In this document: positions 5,816-5,838 of the stretch, piece by piece
Numbering within the stretch: position 1 is the stretch's first letter
How the letters are laid out: each line of letters opens with the position of its first letter
Assembly: GCA_900766795.1 (NCBI GenBank)
Contig: CAAFWX010000012.1
Location: 1 to 5,838 of the forward strand
Length of the DNA: 5,838 nucleotides
Source: Oscillospiraceae bacterium
GTDB taxonomy: Bacteria > Bacillota_A > Clostridia > Oscillospirales > Ruminococcaceae
Direction of reading: 5' to 3'
Made by a program: the position numbers and the translations under genes
The notes under the pieces: model-generated
What the model was told of the DNA's origin: nothing
The model's input: only the letters and a program-made list of their open reading frames with translations
The model's database searches: none

Positions 5816-5838
5816 AGATCGGAAGAGCACACGTCTGA
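5816..5838 (+). other. Illumina TruSeq adapter sequence (contamination)
   Basis: From AGATCGGAAGAGC to the end of the window, all 23 bases match the standard TruSeq read-1 3' adapter (AGATCGGAAGAGC followed by ACACGTCTGA). It is not biological. The reading frame of the recombinase runs through it without a stop, so an automatic annotation would give that protein an artificial [12 protein letters not shown] end. Confidence 0.97.

Overview
The window is a compact, heavily deleted fragment of a temperate siphophage (prophage) from a low-to-mid GC Firmicute, most likely a Clostridia/Ruminococcaceae-type gut or rumen bacterium. The evidence is strong AGGAGG-type ribosome binding sites before almost every gene, an HK97-type head module, Clostridia-style tail-tip and fibre proteins, a GH25 lysin with CW_7 repeats, and a run of three serine recombinases. 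All supported genes are on the + strand and nearly touch or overlap. I see no RNA gene, CRISPR array, transposase or convincing terminator.

Layout. 3-1238: HK97-family portal protein, cut by the left edge. 1135-1461: ClpP-like prohead protease that stops being protease-like immediately before its catalytic serine. 1465-1848: tail assembly chaperone (gpG type) with a correctly phased A AAA AAC slippery heptamer near its end. 1872-2213 and 2227-2490: two small tail-tip/baseplate-type proteins. 2492-2920: tail-fibre-like protein whose last residues are read out of frame from a lysin. 2877-3578: GH25 lysozyme without its N-terminal part, followed by two CW_7 cell-wall-binding repeats. About 3586-4413: C-terminal part of a large serine recombinase without its catalytic domain. 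4415-4840: small protein consisting of a recombinase DNA-binding domain only. 4833-5815: N-terminal 327 or so residues of a second large serine recombinase with an intact catalytic domain. The last 23 bases (5816-5838) are Illumina TruSeq adapter, so the sequence really ends at about 5815.

How it fits together. The gene order follows a normal siphophage late operon (portal, protease, capsid, connectors, tail tube, chaperone, tape measure, tail tip, fibre, holin, lysin, integrase), but whole blocks are missing. Major capsid, head-tail connectors and most of the tail tube are gone between 1419 and 1450. Tape measure, Dit and tail endopeptidase are absent between 1848 and 1872. The fibre end, the holin and the lysin N-terminus are gone at about 2876. 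The recombinase catalytic domain is gone at about 3585. Three of these joints lie inside genes, while the sequence between them is free of stop codons and frameshifts. That pattern suggests either very recent multiple deletion (a defective or mini-phage genome) or a chimeric or collapsed assembly or amplification product. The untrimmed adapter makes the artefact explanation a serious one.

The most biologically notable points are the serine recombinase triplet with its catalysis-free middle member, and the slippery site from which a -1 shift would read straight into the next gene with no stop.
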